DNA of 64,000 nt from Herbaspirillum sp. RV1423 (GTDB lineage: Bacteria; Pseudomonadota; Gammaproteobacteria; Burkholderiales; Burkholderiaceae_D), in NCBI RefSeq assembly GCF_000577615.1, contig NZ_CBXX010000004.1, positions 350,024 through 414,023 on the forward strand. The letters run 5' to 3'. This document shows positions 16,621 to 25,798 of this stretch, piece by piece. The position numbers and the translations under genes were made by a program. Each line of letters starts with the position of its first letter. The first letter of the stretch is position 1. Under the pieces are notes generated by a model that worked only from the letters and a program-made list of their open reading frames with translations, ran no database searches and was not told the origin of the DNA.

Positions 16621-16637
16621 CTTAGGCCAGACTTAGA
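16621..16637. promoter_or_regulatory. PmrA/QseB-like direct repeat (CTTAGG-N5-CTTAGA)
   Basis: CTTAGG (16621-16626) and CTTAGA (16632-16637) are spaced by five bases, the 11-bp direct-repeat pattern bound by PmrA/QseB-type OmpR-family regulators (YTTAAK-N5-YTTAAK). It lies between the small minus-strand gene and the two-component operon, so it could serve either. Confidence 0.45.
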
Positions 16638-16835
16638 CGGGCCATATTCCCCATGGAAATCAATGCCATGCAGCTATGTCTTTCCTAAGTTTTGTCAGGC
16701 ATATTGCAGGTCTCGATTATCCGCGCACCGAGACCGATGCGCTACGGGATGCTGGAAACGAGAGGCGTTTGTGTTTGCGATTTTTTTTGCAGGCCTGGGC
16801 CGATTCAATTAACCTCAGGAATGCCACATAAGCAG

Positions 16836-17498
16836 ATGCGGATCTTACTAGTTGAAGACGATGCAATGATCGGAGAAGCGATCTCGCAAGCACTTAAGGA
16901 CGCCAGCTACGCTGTAGATTGGGTATGTGACGGACAAGCCGCGCTGAGTGCAGTGAGCAGCCAGCGCTATGACGCGATGCTGCTCGACCTGGGATTGCCT
17001 CAAAAGGACGGTGTCGAGGTGCTTCGCGTATTACGCGCAAACGAAAATTCGATACCGATCTTAATTGTCAGCGCGAGAGATGCCGTCGAAGACCGTATCC
17101 AGGGTCTCGACAGCGGTGCAGACGACTACATATTGAAGCCATTCGAAATGGCGGAATTGCTCGCCAGGATCCGCGCCACCGTTCGCCGCAATGCGGGTGT
17201 TGCCGCACCGACGCTGTCAAACGGCATCTTGTCGCTTGATCCGGTCAGTCGCGAAGTGACGATCGACGGCATGACGACACAATTATCAGGTCGCGAATTC
17301 TCGTTGCTGCAAGCCTTGTTAATCCGGCCTGGAGCGATTCTTTCGCGTGTTGAACTGGAAGATCGGATTTATGGCTGGAATGAGGAAGTCGAAAGCAATG
17401 CTGTTGAATTCCTGATTCATTCGCTACGAAAAAAACTTGGCAGTTCCACAATCAGAAATGTCAGGGGGGTCGGATGGATGGTCGCCAAAGGAAAATGA
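16836..17498 (+). CDS. OmpR-family response regulator (PmrA/QseB-like)
   Basis: A 220-residue regulator with a receiver domain (MRILLVEDDAMIGEAI; acceptor Asp in AMLLDLGLPQKDGVEVLR; Lys in DDYILKPFEMAELLARIRA) and a C-terminal winged-helix DNA-binding domain ending RNVRGVGWMV. An ATG 15 bases upstream (16821) would add MPHKQ. It overlaps the kinase gene by four bases (ATGA), giving a translationally coupled pair. The regulon probably includes the cytochrome b561 gene that follows, and perhaps itself through the direct repeat upstream. Confidence 0.93.
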   Translation: MRILLVEDDAMIGEAISQALKDASYAVDWVCDGQAALSAVSSQRYDAMLLDLGLPQKDGVEVLRVLRANENSIPILIVSARDAVEDRIQGLDSGADDYILKPFEMAELLARIRATVRRNAGVAAPTLSNGILSLDPVSREVTIDGMTTQLSGREFSLLQALLIRPGAILSRVELEDRIYGWNEEVESNAVEFLIHSLRKKLGSSTIRNVRGVGWMVAKGK

Positions 17499-18856
17499 AT
17501 CGCTCTTTGCAATTTCGGCTTTCCATCTGGCTGGCGGCGTGCATCATCCTCGTTACGTCGGGTGGCGTGGCGCTGTCTTTCGCACTGGCGTTTCATGAAG
17601 CCAATGAATTCCAGGACGACCAGCTCAGACAAGTCGCAGCACTCGTCGAATATCAGCACCTCAGGCAGACTCCACTCAACGCCAAAAGTGTATTGACCGG
17701 AGACGATGACACCCGCGTCATCATACAGATGCTGCACCCGGAAAATGCAGGCAAGGAATCCGGCGCAACAGAATCAGGCGAAAGCGCTCTGCCTTTGCCG
17801 CCTGGCCTCCCGGATGGCATGCAGACAATCTCGATCGGCAACGTGGATTGGAGGGTATTTATCAAGCCTGCGGCCAACGATGTACGCATCGCTGTTGCCC
17901 AACCCACCGCAGTGCGCGACGAGATTGCGAAAGACAGCGCGCTGCGAACGCTGATTCCATTGTTGTTGTTGGTGCCGTTGCTGATTGTCCTGGTCGGCAT
18001 ATTGATAAAGCAAATGTTCAAACCGGTGAAGACACTTGCCATGGATCTGGATGCGCGCCCTGAACAAGAGCTTGGCCTGCTGGACGAGAGAAATCTCCCG
18101 CTCGAGATCAAGCCGTTCGTCGCCGCAATCAATCGACTTTTGGCCCGCGTCGAACGGTCGGTTAATGTCCAGAGACGATTCGTCGCCGATGCTGCACATG
18201 AATTGCGATCGCCTTTGACCGCCTTATCGTTACAGACTGAGCGCCTGTCAGAGACTGACATGCCAACAGAGGCGAGAGAACGCGTCGCCACCTTGAGGCA
18301 GGGCATCGTCCGGACGCAGGCATTGATCAATCAATTGTTGGCGCTGGCACATATCCACGAAAGCAAGACTGATCGGCATAAGTCCGTGTCCTTACAGCGC
18401 GTGATACGTCTTGTATTGGAAGACCTGATCCCCCAGGCTGAACAGAAGCAAATCGACTTGGGAATGGCCGATAGCACTGACATCGACATCACCGCAGACG
18501 AAATGGAGTTCAGGATGCTGGTCAAGAACCTGATCGACAATGCCATTCGCTATACGCCCGCAAACGGTCGCATCGATCTGGCGATCAGTGTGTCGGAAGA
18601 TTTAGCGACATTGACAATCATCGACACGGGCCCCGGCATTCATGAAGATGACCGTCAACGCGTGTTTGATGCTTTCTTTCGCGTTCTCGGAAATGAGCAT
18701 GCCGGCTCCGGACTTGGCCTGTCCATCGTCAAAACCGCCGCAGACCACATTGGCGCTTCGATTGAACTCAGCCATGCCAATCCATCTCCGCCCTACGGCT
18801 TGAGCGTTGCCGTGAAATTCAAGCGCTTTGTTGCACATCCATCGACCAAGTCTTAG
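17495..18856 (+). CDS. Sensor histidine kinase (PmrB/QseC-like)
   Basis: A 453-residue inner-membrane kinase. TM1 (LSIWLAACIILVTSGGVALSF), a periplasmic domain of about 110 residues, TM2 (IPLLLLVPLLIVLVGILI) and a HAMP-like linker precede the catalytic core. The H-box is FVADAAHELRSPLTAL, the N-box LVKNLIDNAIRYTP, and the G boxes are DTGPGIHEDD and GSGLGLSIVKTAADH. AAAGGAA immediately precedes ATG 17495, which overlaps the regulator's stop. The periplasmic part shows no obvious iron-binding ExxE pair, so the signal is unknown. Confidence 0.92.
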   Translation: MNRSLQFRLSIWLAACIILVTSGGVALSFALAFHEANEFQDDQLRQVAALVEYQHLRQTPLNAKSVLTGDDDTRVIIQMLHPENAGKESGATESGESALPLPPGLPDGMQTISIGNVDWRVFIKPAANDVRIAVAQPTAVRDEIAKDSALRTLIPLLLLVPLLIVLVGILIKQMFKPVKTLAMDLDARPEQELGLLDERNLPLEIKPFVAAINRLLARVERSVNVQRRFVADAAHELRSPLTALSLQTERLSETDMPTEARERVATLRQGIVRTQALINQLLALAHIHESKTDRHKSVSLQRVIRLVLEDLIPQAEQKQIDLGMADSTDIDITADEMEFRMLVKNLIDNAIRYTPANGRIDLAISVSEDLATLTIIDTGPGIHEDDRQRVFDAFFRVLGNEHAGSGLGLSIVKTAADHIGASIELSHANPSPPYGLSVAVKFKRFVAHPSTKS

Positions 18857-18885
18857 CATCACTACCACCCAAGAAGGAAAACACC

Positions 18886-19437
18886 ATGAAATCAGACTAT
18901 CCAGACGAAAAAAATCCAAGCAACCGCTATACGGCTCCCGCGAGACTGCTGCATTGGACACTGGCAATACTGCTCATCGGCATGGTAGGACTCGGTTGGT
19001 ACATGATGTCCATAGAGGATGCGCCGGGAAGCGACTGGTACTTCAATCTGCACAAGTCAGTAGGGCTTTTAGTCCTTCTTCTGGTGTTGCTACGCGCAGT
19101 ATGGCGCCTCCTGCATCAACCTGCGCCGCTTCCCCTGGCAACACCTCCGTGGCAAATCATTGCCTCCACCGTCAGCCATTGGGTCCTGTACGCTCTGATG
19201 CTGGCATTGCCTCTGATAGGCGCTATTGGCGCAGCATTCAGTAAGTCCGGCCTGATTTTTTTTGGGACGCCGCTGCCTCGTCTTGTTGCCCCCGATCATG
19301 ACGTCGCCGAATTGTTTTTCTCCATGCACTCTTTCGCAGCCTGGATTCTCGTCATACTCGTCTCCTTGCATGTGCTTGCGGCATTGAAGCATCTGCTGAT
19401 CGACAGAGATGGCGTGTTTCAGCGCATGTGGTTCTAA
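18886..19437 (+). CDS. Cytochrome b561 family protein
   Basis: A 183-residue, four-helix di-haem cytochrome. Candidate haem ligands are His in RLLHWTLAILL (TM1), FNLHKSVGLLVLLL (TM2), FFSMHSFAAWIL (TM3-4 junction) and LVSLHVLAALKHLL (TM4). Proteins of this family shuttle electrons between the quinone pool and periplasmic partners or act as superoxide:ubiquinone oxidoreductases (CybB). It begins 29 bp after the kinase gene with AAGGA before the ATG, so it is probably the third gene of the two-component operon, as often seen near QseBC in betaproteobacteria. Confidence 0.9.
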   Translation: MKSDYPDEKNPSNRYTAPARLLHWTLAILLIGMVGLGWYMMSIEDAPGSDWYFNLHKSVGLLVLLLVLLRAVWRLLHQPAPLPLATPPWQIIASTVSHWVLYALMLALPLIGAIGAAFSKSGLIFFGTPLPRLVAPDHDVAELFFSMHSFAAWILVILVSLHVLAALKHLLIDRDGVFQRMWF

Positions 19438-19583
19438 GCATCCCTACCAATGTATGGAAGTTTCGAGATAACCACACGAAGAAATGGGAAAGCGATCCGC
19501 AATTGGATTTTTTGCTGCAGCGAATCCGCGAATCGCTTCCACCTACACTAGAACGCATCTCAGGCCTATTTATGAAATGAGTT

Positions 19584-20306
19584 CTAGATGGAACGAATAC
19601 TGACGCGTTTTGCCAGCTCTTCAGCAGATTCTCGACGCTCACTGTAACGATCCACGAGGAAAGGAGAGACGTCGCGGGTCAGCAAAGTGAATTTGACCAG
19701 TTCCTCCATCACATCCACTACACGCTCATAGTAAGATGAGGGCTTCATACGGCCTTCATCGTCAAATTCAAGATATGCCTTGGCGACAGCCGATTGATTT
19801 GGAATGGTGATCATCCTCATCCAACGACCGAGGATGCGCATCTGATTGACGGCGTTGAAGGATTGAGAGCCTCCTGAGACCTCCATGACCGCAAGTGTTT
19901 TTCCCTGTGTCGGACGAACCGCACCTTGCGTCAAAGGGATCCAATCGATCTGCGCCTTCATGATGCCTGTCATGGCGCCATGGCGTTCTGGCGAGCACCA
20001 CACCATGCCTTCGGACCAAACGACTAAATCGCGCAGTTCCTGCACCTTGGGATGCGTTTCAGGTTCGCCATCAGGCAGCGGCAAGCCACGCGGATCGAAG
20101 ATCTTGACTTCGCCACCCATTGCCTCCAACAGGCGAGCCGCTTCCATTGTCAGCAAACGGCTATAGGAGCGCTCGCGCACCGAACCGTACAGCAGCAAGA
20201 ACCGCGGCGCGTGCGTCGAAGTGGCAACGTTGGCGAAATCTGTCGCCACAGGCGCCTTAAACAGATCGCCGGCGACGTTAGGCAGATCATTTAGTCGGCG
20301 TGACAC
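19584..20306 (-). CDS. arsH: ArsH, NADPH-dependent FMN reductase / organoarsenical oxidase
   Basis: About 240 residues, a flavodoxin-like NADPH-FMN reductase. The FMN phosphate loop is [16 protein letters not shown]; further family blocks are [21 protein letters not shown] and [17 protein letters not shown]. ArsH oxidises trivalent methyl- and aromatic arsenicals to less toxic pentavalent forms. The start is the GTG at 20306: GGAGGGG precedes it and it overlaps the end of arsC, whereas longer starts would run through arsC in another frame. Last gene of the arsenic operon, translated from within the arsC 3' end. Confidence 0.92.
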   Translation of the reverse strand: MSRRLNDLPNVAGDLFKAPVATDFANVATSTHAPRFLLLYGSVRERSYSRLLTMEAARLLEAMGGEVKIFDPRGLPLPDGEPETHPKVQELRDLVVWSEGMVWCSPERHGAMTGIMKAQIDWIPLTQGAVRPTQGKTLAVMEVSGGSQSFNAVNQMRILGRWMRMITIPNQSAVAKAYLEFDDEGRMKPSSYYERVVDVMEELVKFTLLTRDVSPFLVDRYSERRESAEELAKRVSIRSI

Positions 20307-20715
20307 GCTGCCCCTCCGCGTTGATGACAACCTCGCCGTCTTCCTTGGTGAACGGCCCCTTTTGAGGATGAGGCAGAATATCCAGTACCGCTTCGGACGG
20401 ACGGCACAGAAGCGTACCTTTGGAAGTGACGACAAACGGACGATTGATCAGGACCGGATGCGCCAGCATCGCGTCGAGCAACTGTCCATCTGTCAACGCA
20501 GGATTGTCCAGGCCGAGCTCTGCATAAGGCGTACCTTTTTGGCGGATCGCTTCACGCACGGCCAGGCCGGCGTCCTTGATGAGTTGAATCAAGGTTTCGC
20601 GCGACGGCGGATGCTGCAGATACTCGATAATGGTCGGCTCCTCGCCGCTATTGCGAATCAAGGCCAGTGTGTTGCGGGATGTGCCGCAGGCGGGGTTGTG
20701 ATAGATCGTCGTCAT
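20287..20715 (-). CDS. arsC: Arsenate reductase, glutaredoxin-dependent type
   Basis: A 142-residue ArsC/Spx-fold protein. The catalytic cysteine is C10 in [13 protein letters not shown], and the three arsenate-binding arginines of plasmid ArsC have counterparts in the C-terminal half ([19 protein letters not shown]). It reduces As(V) to As(III) with glutathione and glutaredoxin, supplying substrate for ArsB. Good GAGGA site before ATG 20715. It sits 20 bp after arsB and its 3' end overlaps the start of arsH. The operon also encodes an unrelated thioredoxin-type arsenate reductase. Confidence 0.95.
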   Translation of the reverse strand: MTTIYHNPACGTSRNTLALIRNSGEEPTIIEYLQHPPSRETLIQLIKDAGLAVREAIRQKGTPYAELGLDNPALTDGQLLDAMLAHPVLINRPFVVTSKGTLLCRPSEAVLDILPHPQKGPFTKEDGEVVINAEGQRVTPTK

Positions 20716-20735
20716 GGTTATGTCCTCATGTGAAG

Positions 20736-22019
20736 TCAGGCAGTCAAACGCAAGGCCAATGCGGATAGCGTCGCCAGCAAAACCGGAATTGTGAGCATGG
20801 CGCCCACACGGAAATAATAGCCCCAGGATATCTGAATGTCCTTGGCGGCCAATACATGCAACCACAACAGCGTCGCCAGGCTGCCGATCGGCGTAATCTT
20901 CGGTCCCAGGTCGCTGCCGATGACATTGGCGTAAATCATGGCTTCTTTGACGACGCCTTGCGCCGTCGCTGCGTCGATTGATAAGGCTCCGACGAGTACC
21001 GTCGGCATGTTGTTCATGATCGACGACAGGAATGCAGTCAACAAGCCGGTACCGATCGCCGCGCCCCACACGCCATGTTGTGCAAATCCGTTTAGCAATC
21101 CAGTGAGATAACCAGTCAGCCCCGCGTTTCGGAGACCATAGACCACCAGATACATCCCCAATGAAAAGAAGACGATCTGCCAGGGTGCGCCCTTGATCAC
21201 TGCACGCGTGGAGATGATATGGCCTTTTGCGGCAACAGCCAGCAAAATGACGGCGCCCATAGCAGCGACGGCGCTAATCGGCACCCCCACGCTTTCAAGC
21301 CAGAAGAAGCCAACCAGCAACAACCCAAGCACCCACCAGCCGGCGGTGAATGTGGCGCGGTCACGGATTGCATCCGTTGGTTTCTTGAGTTGTTCAAGGT
21401 CGTAGTCGACAGGAACATCGCGACGGAAATACAGGAACAGCACTACGAGCGTCATGATCACCGACACGATATTGACCTGCACCATGACGGCAGCGTACTG
21501 TGCGAAACCGATTTTGAAGAAATCGGCAGAGACGATATTGACCAGATTCGAGACGACCAGGGGCAGGCTCGCCGTGTCGGCAATGAAGCCGGCAGCCATC
21601 ACGAATGCCAGGGTGGCTTGCGGCGAGAAGCGTAACGCCAGCAACATGGCAATAACGATCGGGGTAAGAATCAGAGCTGCACCGTCGTTGGCGAACAAGG
21701 CGGAAACGGCGGCGCCAAGCAACACCAGCAAAACGAACAACTTGCGGCCGCTGCCGCCGCCCCAGCGCGCAACGTGCAACGCCGCCCATTCGAAGAAACC
21801 GGCTTTATCGAGAAGCAGGCTGATGATGATGATCGCAATGAAGGTGCCGGTCGCGTTCCAGACGATATGCCACACCACCGGGATGTCGGATAGCTGAATG
21901 ACGCCGAATGCCAGCGCCGCCAGCGCCCCCGCACAAGCACTCCAACCGATGCCGAGCCCGCGCGGCTGCCAGATGACGAAGACGAGGGTCAGCAAGAAGA
22001 TGATGAATGCGGTGAGCAA
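20736..22019 (-). CDS. arsB: Arsenite efflux pump ArsB
   Basis: A 427-residue, roughly twelve-helix membrane protein of the ArsB/NhaD superfamily. Recognisable blocks are [13 protein letters not shown] near the N-terminus, [19 protein letters not shown], and [16 protein letters not shown] and [20 protein letters not shown] in the second half. It extrudes arsenite or antimonite by proton antiport. I take the TTG at 22019 as start, giving [20 protein letters not shown] as in the family (about 429 residues). An AAGGA lies ten bases upstream, and longer versions run into non-homologous sequence. Confidence 0.93.
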   Translation of the reverse strand: MLTAFIIFLLTLVFVIWQPRGLGIGWSACAGALAALAFGVIQLSDIPVVWHIVWNATGTFIAIIIISLLLDKAGFFEWAALHVARWGGGSGRKLFVLLVLLGAAVSALFANDGAALILTPIVIAMLLALRFSPQATLAFVMAAGFIADTASLPLVVSNLVNIVSADFFKIGFAQYAAVMVQVNIVSVIMTLVVLFLYFRRDVPVDYDLEQLKKPTDAIRDRATFTAGWWVLGLLLVGFFWLESVGVPISAVAAMGAVILLAVAAKGHIISTRAVIKGAPWQIVFFSLGMYLVVYGLRNAGLTGYLTGLLNGFAQHGVWGAAIGTGLLTAFLSSIMNNMPTVLVGALSIDAATAQGVVKEAMIYANVIGSDLGPKITPIGSLATLLWLHVLAAKDIQISWGYYFRVGAMLTIPVLLATLSALALRLTA

Positions 22020-22128
22020 GTTGTTTTTATCCTTGAATCTATTATCTATTGGCGGTCCGGAAGCGTCGAACCATTTGATGCGAAAAGAAGCACAGACCCA
22101 GAATCGGTCCGCACTCCTTCTGCAACGA

Positions 22129-22641
22129 CTAAACCTGGCTGGCGCCGATGGCATCCATTTCGCGTTTGATGGCGGTCTTCTCCAGCGTGTGGAATGGCAA
22201 GCTGTTGAAGATATTCACGCGAGTGGTAATTTGACGAGCGACCTTGGAAAACACGGCGCGCTTCTGTTCCTCAGTACCGGTCGCGGCGGCAGGATCTTCA
22301 AAACCCCAGTGCGCAGAGATAGGCTGGCCCGGCCAGATCGGGCAAACTTCGCCGGCGGCGTTATCGCAGACAGTGATGATGAAGTCCATCTTCGGCGCGT
22401 CTGGAGCCGCAAATTCATCCCAGCTCTTGCTGCGCAGCTTGTCCAGCGGATAGCCGGTGCTCTTGATTTGCTCGACGGCCAGCGGATTGACCGTGCCGCC
22501 AGGGTGACTGCCGGCGCTGTAAGCATTGAAACGACCTTTGCCCATGGTGTTAAGCAGAGCTTCCGCCATGATGCTGCGGGCAGAATTCCCCGTACACAGG
22601 AAGAGAACGTTATAGGTTTTTTCGGCTTGAGAGGAACTCAT
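22129..22641 (-). CDS. Arsenate reductase, thioredoxin-coupled (low-molecular-weight phosphatase) type
   Basis: 170 residues with the PTP-like P-loop [17 protein letters not shown] (nucleophile C16, R22). The downstream redox segment holds further Cys ([15 protein letters not shown]). This is the LMW-phosphatase arsenate reductase family (Staphylococcus pI258 ArsC-like), mechanistically unrelated to the glutaredoxin ArsC encoded 1.4 kb away in the same operon. Good AAGGA ribosome site. Lies 54 bp after arsR. Confidence 0.92.
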   Translation of the reverse strand: MSSSQAEKTYNVLFLCTGNSARSIMAEALLNTMGKGRFNAYSAGSHPGGTVNPLAVEQIKSTGYPLDKLRSKSWDEFAAPDAPKMDFIITVCDNAAGEVCPIWPGQPISAHWGFEDPAAATGTEEQKRAVFSKVARQITTRVNIFNSLPFHTLEKTAIKREMDAIGASQV

Positions 22642-22695
22642 GGAAAATCCTTATTCGAGTAGTGACGGGATAGTTGGAATGATCGAAGCAACAGC

Positions 22696-23040
22696 TTAAG
22701 TCGCCAATCTTTCCGTTGCGTGACATGCGCTGCCAGGGGAGCAAACGTTGCCTCCACAGCAATTTTCAGTGAGAAAGCCAATCAGGCCGTTCATGGTGTC
22801 GAAATTGGCCGAGTAGATGACAAATCGACCTTCGTGACGGGAAGTTACAAGCCCGGCATGTGAAAGTTCTTTCATGTGGAAGGACAATGCTGAAGGCGTA
22901 ACCGCAATTTGCTCGGCTATCTTGCTTGCGGCCAATCCGGCGGGGCCCGCCTGAACCAGCAAACGAAAGACGGCGAGACGGGATTCCTGGGCGAGCGCGG
23001 CGAGCGCGGCGAGCGCGGTAATTGTGTCCTTGGTATCCAT
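22696..23040 (-). CDS. arsR: ArsR-family metalloregulatory repressor
   Basis: A 114-residue winged-helix regulator: RLAVFRLLVQAGPAGLAASK, then the recognition helix TPSALSFHMKELSHAGLV and the wing RHEGRFVIYSA. The classical ELCVC arsenic site in the DNA-reading helix is absent. Instead cysteines cluster at the C-terminus (C94, C95, C100, C106: TENCCGGNVCSPGSAC), resembling the C-terminal site of Acidithiobacillus AfArsR. It probably binds the large palindrome immediately upstream. ATG 23040 is used; ATG 23052 lies inside the palindrome. Confidence 0.92.
   Translation of the reverse strand: MDTKDTITALAALAALAQESRLAVFRLLVQAGPAGLAASKIAEQIAVTPSALSFHMKELSHAGLVTSRHEGRFVIYSANFDTMNGLIGFLTENCCGGNVCSPGSACHATERLAT
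22992..23018. repeat. Triplicated 9-bp unit inside arsR
   Basis: CGAGCGCGG occurs three times in perfect tandem, encoding an Ala-Leu-Ala run near the ArsR N-terminus. In-frame slippage here would change helix length without breaking the frame. Confidence 0.7.
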
Positions 23041-23050
23041 AGCTTCCCAC

Positions 23051-23092
23051 ATTAGCTCAATATTTCAATTATTATTGAAATATTGAGCTAAT
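23051..23092. promoter_or_regulatory. Perfect 19-bp inverted repeat, probable ArsR operator
   Basis: ATTAGCTCAATATTTCAAT (23051-23069) is followed by a 4-bp spacer and its exact reverse complement (23074-23092). It lies directly ahead of arsR. AT-rich TCAAT/ATTGA arms are typical of ArsR/SmtB binding sites, but these arms are longer and more perfect than the usual 12-2-12 form. Confidence 0.8.
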
Positions 23093-23323
23093 GCAAGCCT
23101 CTTTGCGGTCACTTAGGCTTGCCGCCCGATACGGTCACCGGATTTTGATCACATCGTTCAATACGCCGTCCAATCGACGCATGAGATTGTCTATTTATAC
23201 TTAAAGCTGCCAGACTGCTAGAGCCCCGTGGTCGGCAACTTTCTATGAAGGTTTCCCCTTCTCTTTTTTAATATCTAATTTTTGTGTGATGCAACTTGAT
23301 AAATAGATCAGCGTTAAGCGAGA

Positions 23324-24538
23324 TCAAGCTGACTTCATATGATCAATAAAATTCATGCTCAGTCCCTTAAGCTTGAGCCAGTCTTCACCGCCTCGCTCAA
23401 CGACACTATCCGTGGCTGCCGGACAAAAGAGATCAACCAGTTCGCTGTCAAGCACTTCAAAGGTGTCGGAAATGGTAAAAGCCTTGACGACTGGCTTGGT
23501 TAGGTCCTGACAATTTTGCTTGACTACAAGGCCGCGCCGGCCTGATCGAAGCTTGACTATCGATCCGACAGGATAAATACCCAAAGTCCTGACGAAAGCA
23601 AGGAACATGGGACGATCAAAATGCCCTTCCCAGGAGGCCATTTGTGCAATCGACTCTGCAGGATCCCAGCCGTCCTTATAGGGGCGATCTGATGTAATTG
23701 CATCATAGACGTCACAGATTGCGGCCATGCGTGCATAGACGGAAATCACGTTGCCTTGCTGCTTATCCGGATATCCGCTTCCATCTAGTTTTTCATGATG
23801 ATGAAGACAGACATTCGCTGCATAGTCCGGGATTTTCGGATCTCCCCGCAGGTATTCATAGCCTAAGCTTGGGTGGCGCTGGATGACGCGGAACTCCTGA
23901 TCAGTCAATTTTCCCGGTTTGTTAAGCACGTCCAACGGAATAAAAGCCTTCCCGACGTCATGCAGATAACCTGCCAATCCAGCCTCCTTGCAAGAGGTTT
24001 CATCCATTCCCAATGTCCGTCCCAAGGAAACCATTAGGGCACACACAGCTACGGAGTGAATATAGCTATATTCATCGGCATGCTTGAGACGGGCAACGCT
24101 GATCAACACACTGGAGCTACGCATCACCGATGCCGTAATTTCGTCCACTAACCGAAGGCATGCTGCAGTATCGATTGCTTTTCCCAAGCGAACCTGCTTG
24201 AACATGGTTTGCGTGATGACTTTCGCATTTTCATAAAGACGCTGAGCTTCTTCCATTTCCTCCAATAAATCCGAGCTCTCTTCTGAAAGGCGAGGCGCCA
24301 TGTCGCTCAAAGTCGTATGTTCTTCCTTGGAGAAAGCGTTATCGCGCACATCTTTCCCCTTGGAAGTATCAATCCAGCAATATTTAAGTCCCGCAGACTG
24401 CGCCTGCCTGATATCCGCAGGGGTATTCATTCGGAACTTTTTCTTCCAAAAAGGATTGTCGATCCAAGGACCATCGAAGCCACAAAAATACATTCCGGGG
24501 ATGAGATCGCTGACACTGATTTTTTTTAGATGGCTCAT
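23324..24538 (-). CDS. HD-GYP c-di-GMP phosphodiesterase with DUF3391 N-terminus
   Basis: A 404-residue cytosolic protein. The N-terminal about 120 residues match DUF3391 (VSDLIPGMYFCGFDGPWIDN, CWIDTSKGKDV). The C-terminal HD-GYP domain has the metal-binding HDVGK, the HHEKLDGSGYPD GYP-loop and DVYDAITSDRPYK. It should hydrolyse c-di-GMP to pGpG/GMP, opposing the two diguanylate cyclases elsewhere in the window. Start at ATG 24538 (MSHLKKISVSDL); a longer in-frame start gives an unrelated hydrophobic leader. Visibly less GC-rich than most neighbours. Confidence 0.92.
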   Translation of the reverse strand: MSHLKKISVSDLIPGMYFCGFDGPWIDNPFWKKKFRMNTPADIRQAQSAGLKYCWIDTSKGKDVRDNAFSKEEHTTLSDMAPRLSEESSDLLEEMEEAQRLYENAKVITQTMFKQVRLGKAIDTAACLRLVDEITASVMRSSSVLISVARLKHADEYSYIHSVAVCALMVSLGRTLGMDETSCKEAGLAGYLHDVGKAFIPLDVLNKPGKLTDQEFRVIQRHPSLGYEYLRGDPKIPDYAANVCLHHHEKLDGSGYPDKQQGNVISVYARMAAICDVYDAITSDRPYKDGWDPAESIAQMASWEGHFDRPMFLAFVRTLGIYPVGSIVKLRSGRRGLVVKQNCQDLTKPVVKAFTISDTFEVLDSELVDLFCPAATDSVVERGGEDWLKLKGLSMNFIDHMKSA

Positions 24539-24689
24539 TGTTACGCATGTACTCAAGAAAATGAGGTGAGTCGGCTTTAATTGTTCCTCTGGCGCGATTA
24601 TCCGGATTGGCGCTCGCTGTTCAGTTAAAAAAAGCAAGCCTGTGGAGATGAAACGTATGGACAACGACGCTTGCGGCGATCAAAAGAGA

Positions 24690-25670
24690 TTACGCCGTGA
24701 GAAGTTCTTTCGTTTTTAAAACCGATTGAAGCGTCGCGGCCAGTTCCTCGACGGAGAACTTGGCAACATATCCGTCCGCGCCAACATTTTTCACGTGGTC
24801 CTCATTGGCGGAACCCGACAATGAAGAGTGAATGACGACTGGTATATCCTTCAAGCGCTCATCTGCTTTGATGTTACGCGTGAGCGTAAACCCGTCCATT
24901 TCAGGCATTTCCAAATCAGTCAAGACCAGAGCCACTTTGTCGCTGACTCGCCCGCCATTGCGTTGCGCCTCGACGCAAAATGTCTGCAACTTTTCCCACG
25001 CCTCTTTACCGGTTTTTGTCATGATGAAAGGCAAACCCAGTATGTCCAATCCATTCTCGATCAGCGCACGGGCAACTTTGGAGTCATCCGCAGCCAGCAC
25101 AATAGTGCCTGGCTTAATCATCAATTGATGTCTATCGACGAGACTCTTCTCAACCGTTTTCTGTAGCGGGGATACCATCTCCAGGATCTGCTCCACATCC
25201 AGCACCTGCACTAAATTGCCACCGTCTGTTCCAGAGTCGAGGCGAGCAATGCTGGTGACAATATCGGCGCCGGCTCGCGATTCGGCAGAAAGCACCTGGC
25301 TCCAGTCCAGACGCACAATTTCCTCGACAGACTCTACGGCGAACGCTTGCGTATGACGTGCAAATTCAGTGATCAATAGAATATTGTGTCCGCTTCTTGG
25401 TACGCAATCCGCTACCGCAGATAAATCAATCACAGGGATAACCTGACCACGCATATTGATCATGCCCATCATCGGCGCTTGCATTCCGGCCGCCCTGGTG
25501 ATCTGCATCATCGGCACAATCTCGCGAATCTTGAATACGTTGATACCGAACAATTCTGCCGGAGCCGATGCCGCAATGGAGGGACTGCCGAGACGAAACA
25601 GCAACAACTCGAATTTGTTGGTGCCAGTGAGATTCGTACGCTCATCTACTTCTTTTTGAAATGGATCCAT
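24690..25670 (-). CDS. cheV: Chemotaxis coupling protein CheV (second copy)
   Basis: 326 residues: CheW-like domain (LFGINVFKIREIV, MINMRGQVIPVIDLS) and receiver domain with acceptor Asp in LVLTDLEMPEMDG. It is strongly similar over its full length to the product of 5930-6886. It lies 128 bp downstream of the MCP gene at 25799-27448 on the same strand, so the MCP-CheV order is the same in both modules. The pair probably arose by duplication and each CheV may be dedicated to its neighbouring receptor. Confidence 0.93.
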   Translation of the reverse strand: MDPFQKEVDERTNLTGTNKFELLLFRLGSPSIAASAPAELFGINVFKIREIVPMMQITRAAGMQAPMMGMINMRGQVIPVIDLSAVADCVPRSGHNILLITEFARHTQAFAVESVEEIVRLDWSQVLSAESRAGADIVTSIARLDSGTDGGNLVQVLDVEQILEMVSPLQKTVEKSLVDRHQLMIKPGTIVLAADDSKVARALIENGLDILGLPFIMTKTGKEAWEKLQTFCVEAQRNGGRVSDKVALVLTDLEMPEMDGFTLTRNIKADERLKDIPVVIHSSLSGSANEDHVKNVGADGYVAKFSVEELAATLQSVLKTKELLTA

Positions 25671-25798
25671 GATTTTCTTTCAAATCTGTAAATTCGGAGC
25701 TGCGTTCTGAGTTGCATTAAGAGAGCGCCAGCACACACCGGTCAGGACTATTCTTGCAATCTGCCGCCGGCATTGGTGTTTTCGCGACGACTGTTGTC

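Noticed and set aside
23296..23311. TTGAT...ATCAG as a second FNR box
   Set aside because: The half-sites are separated by six bases, not four, and the position is downstream of the HD-GYP gene.
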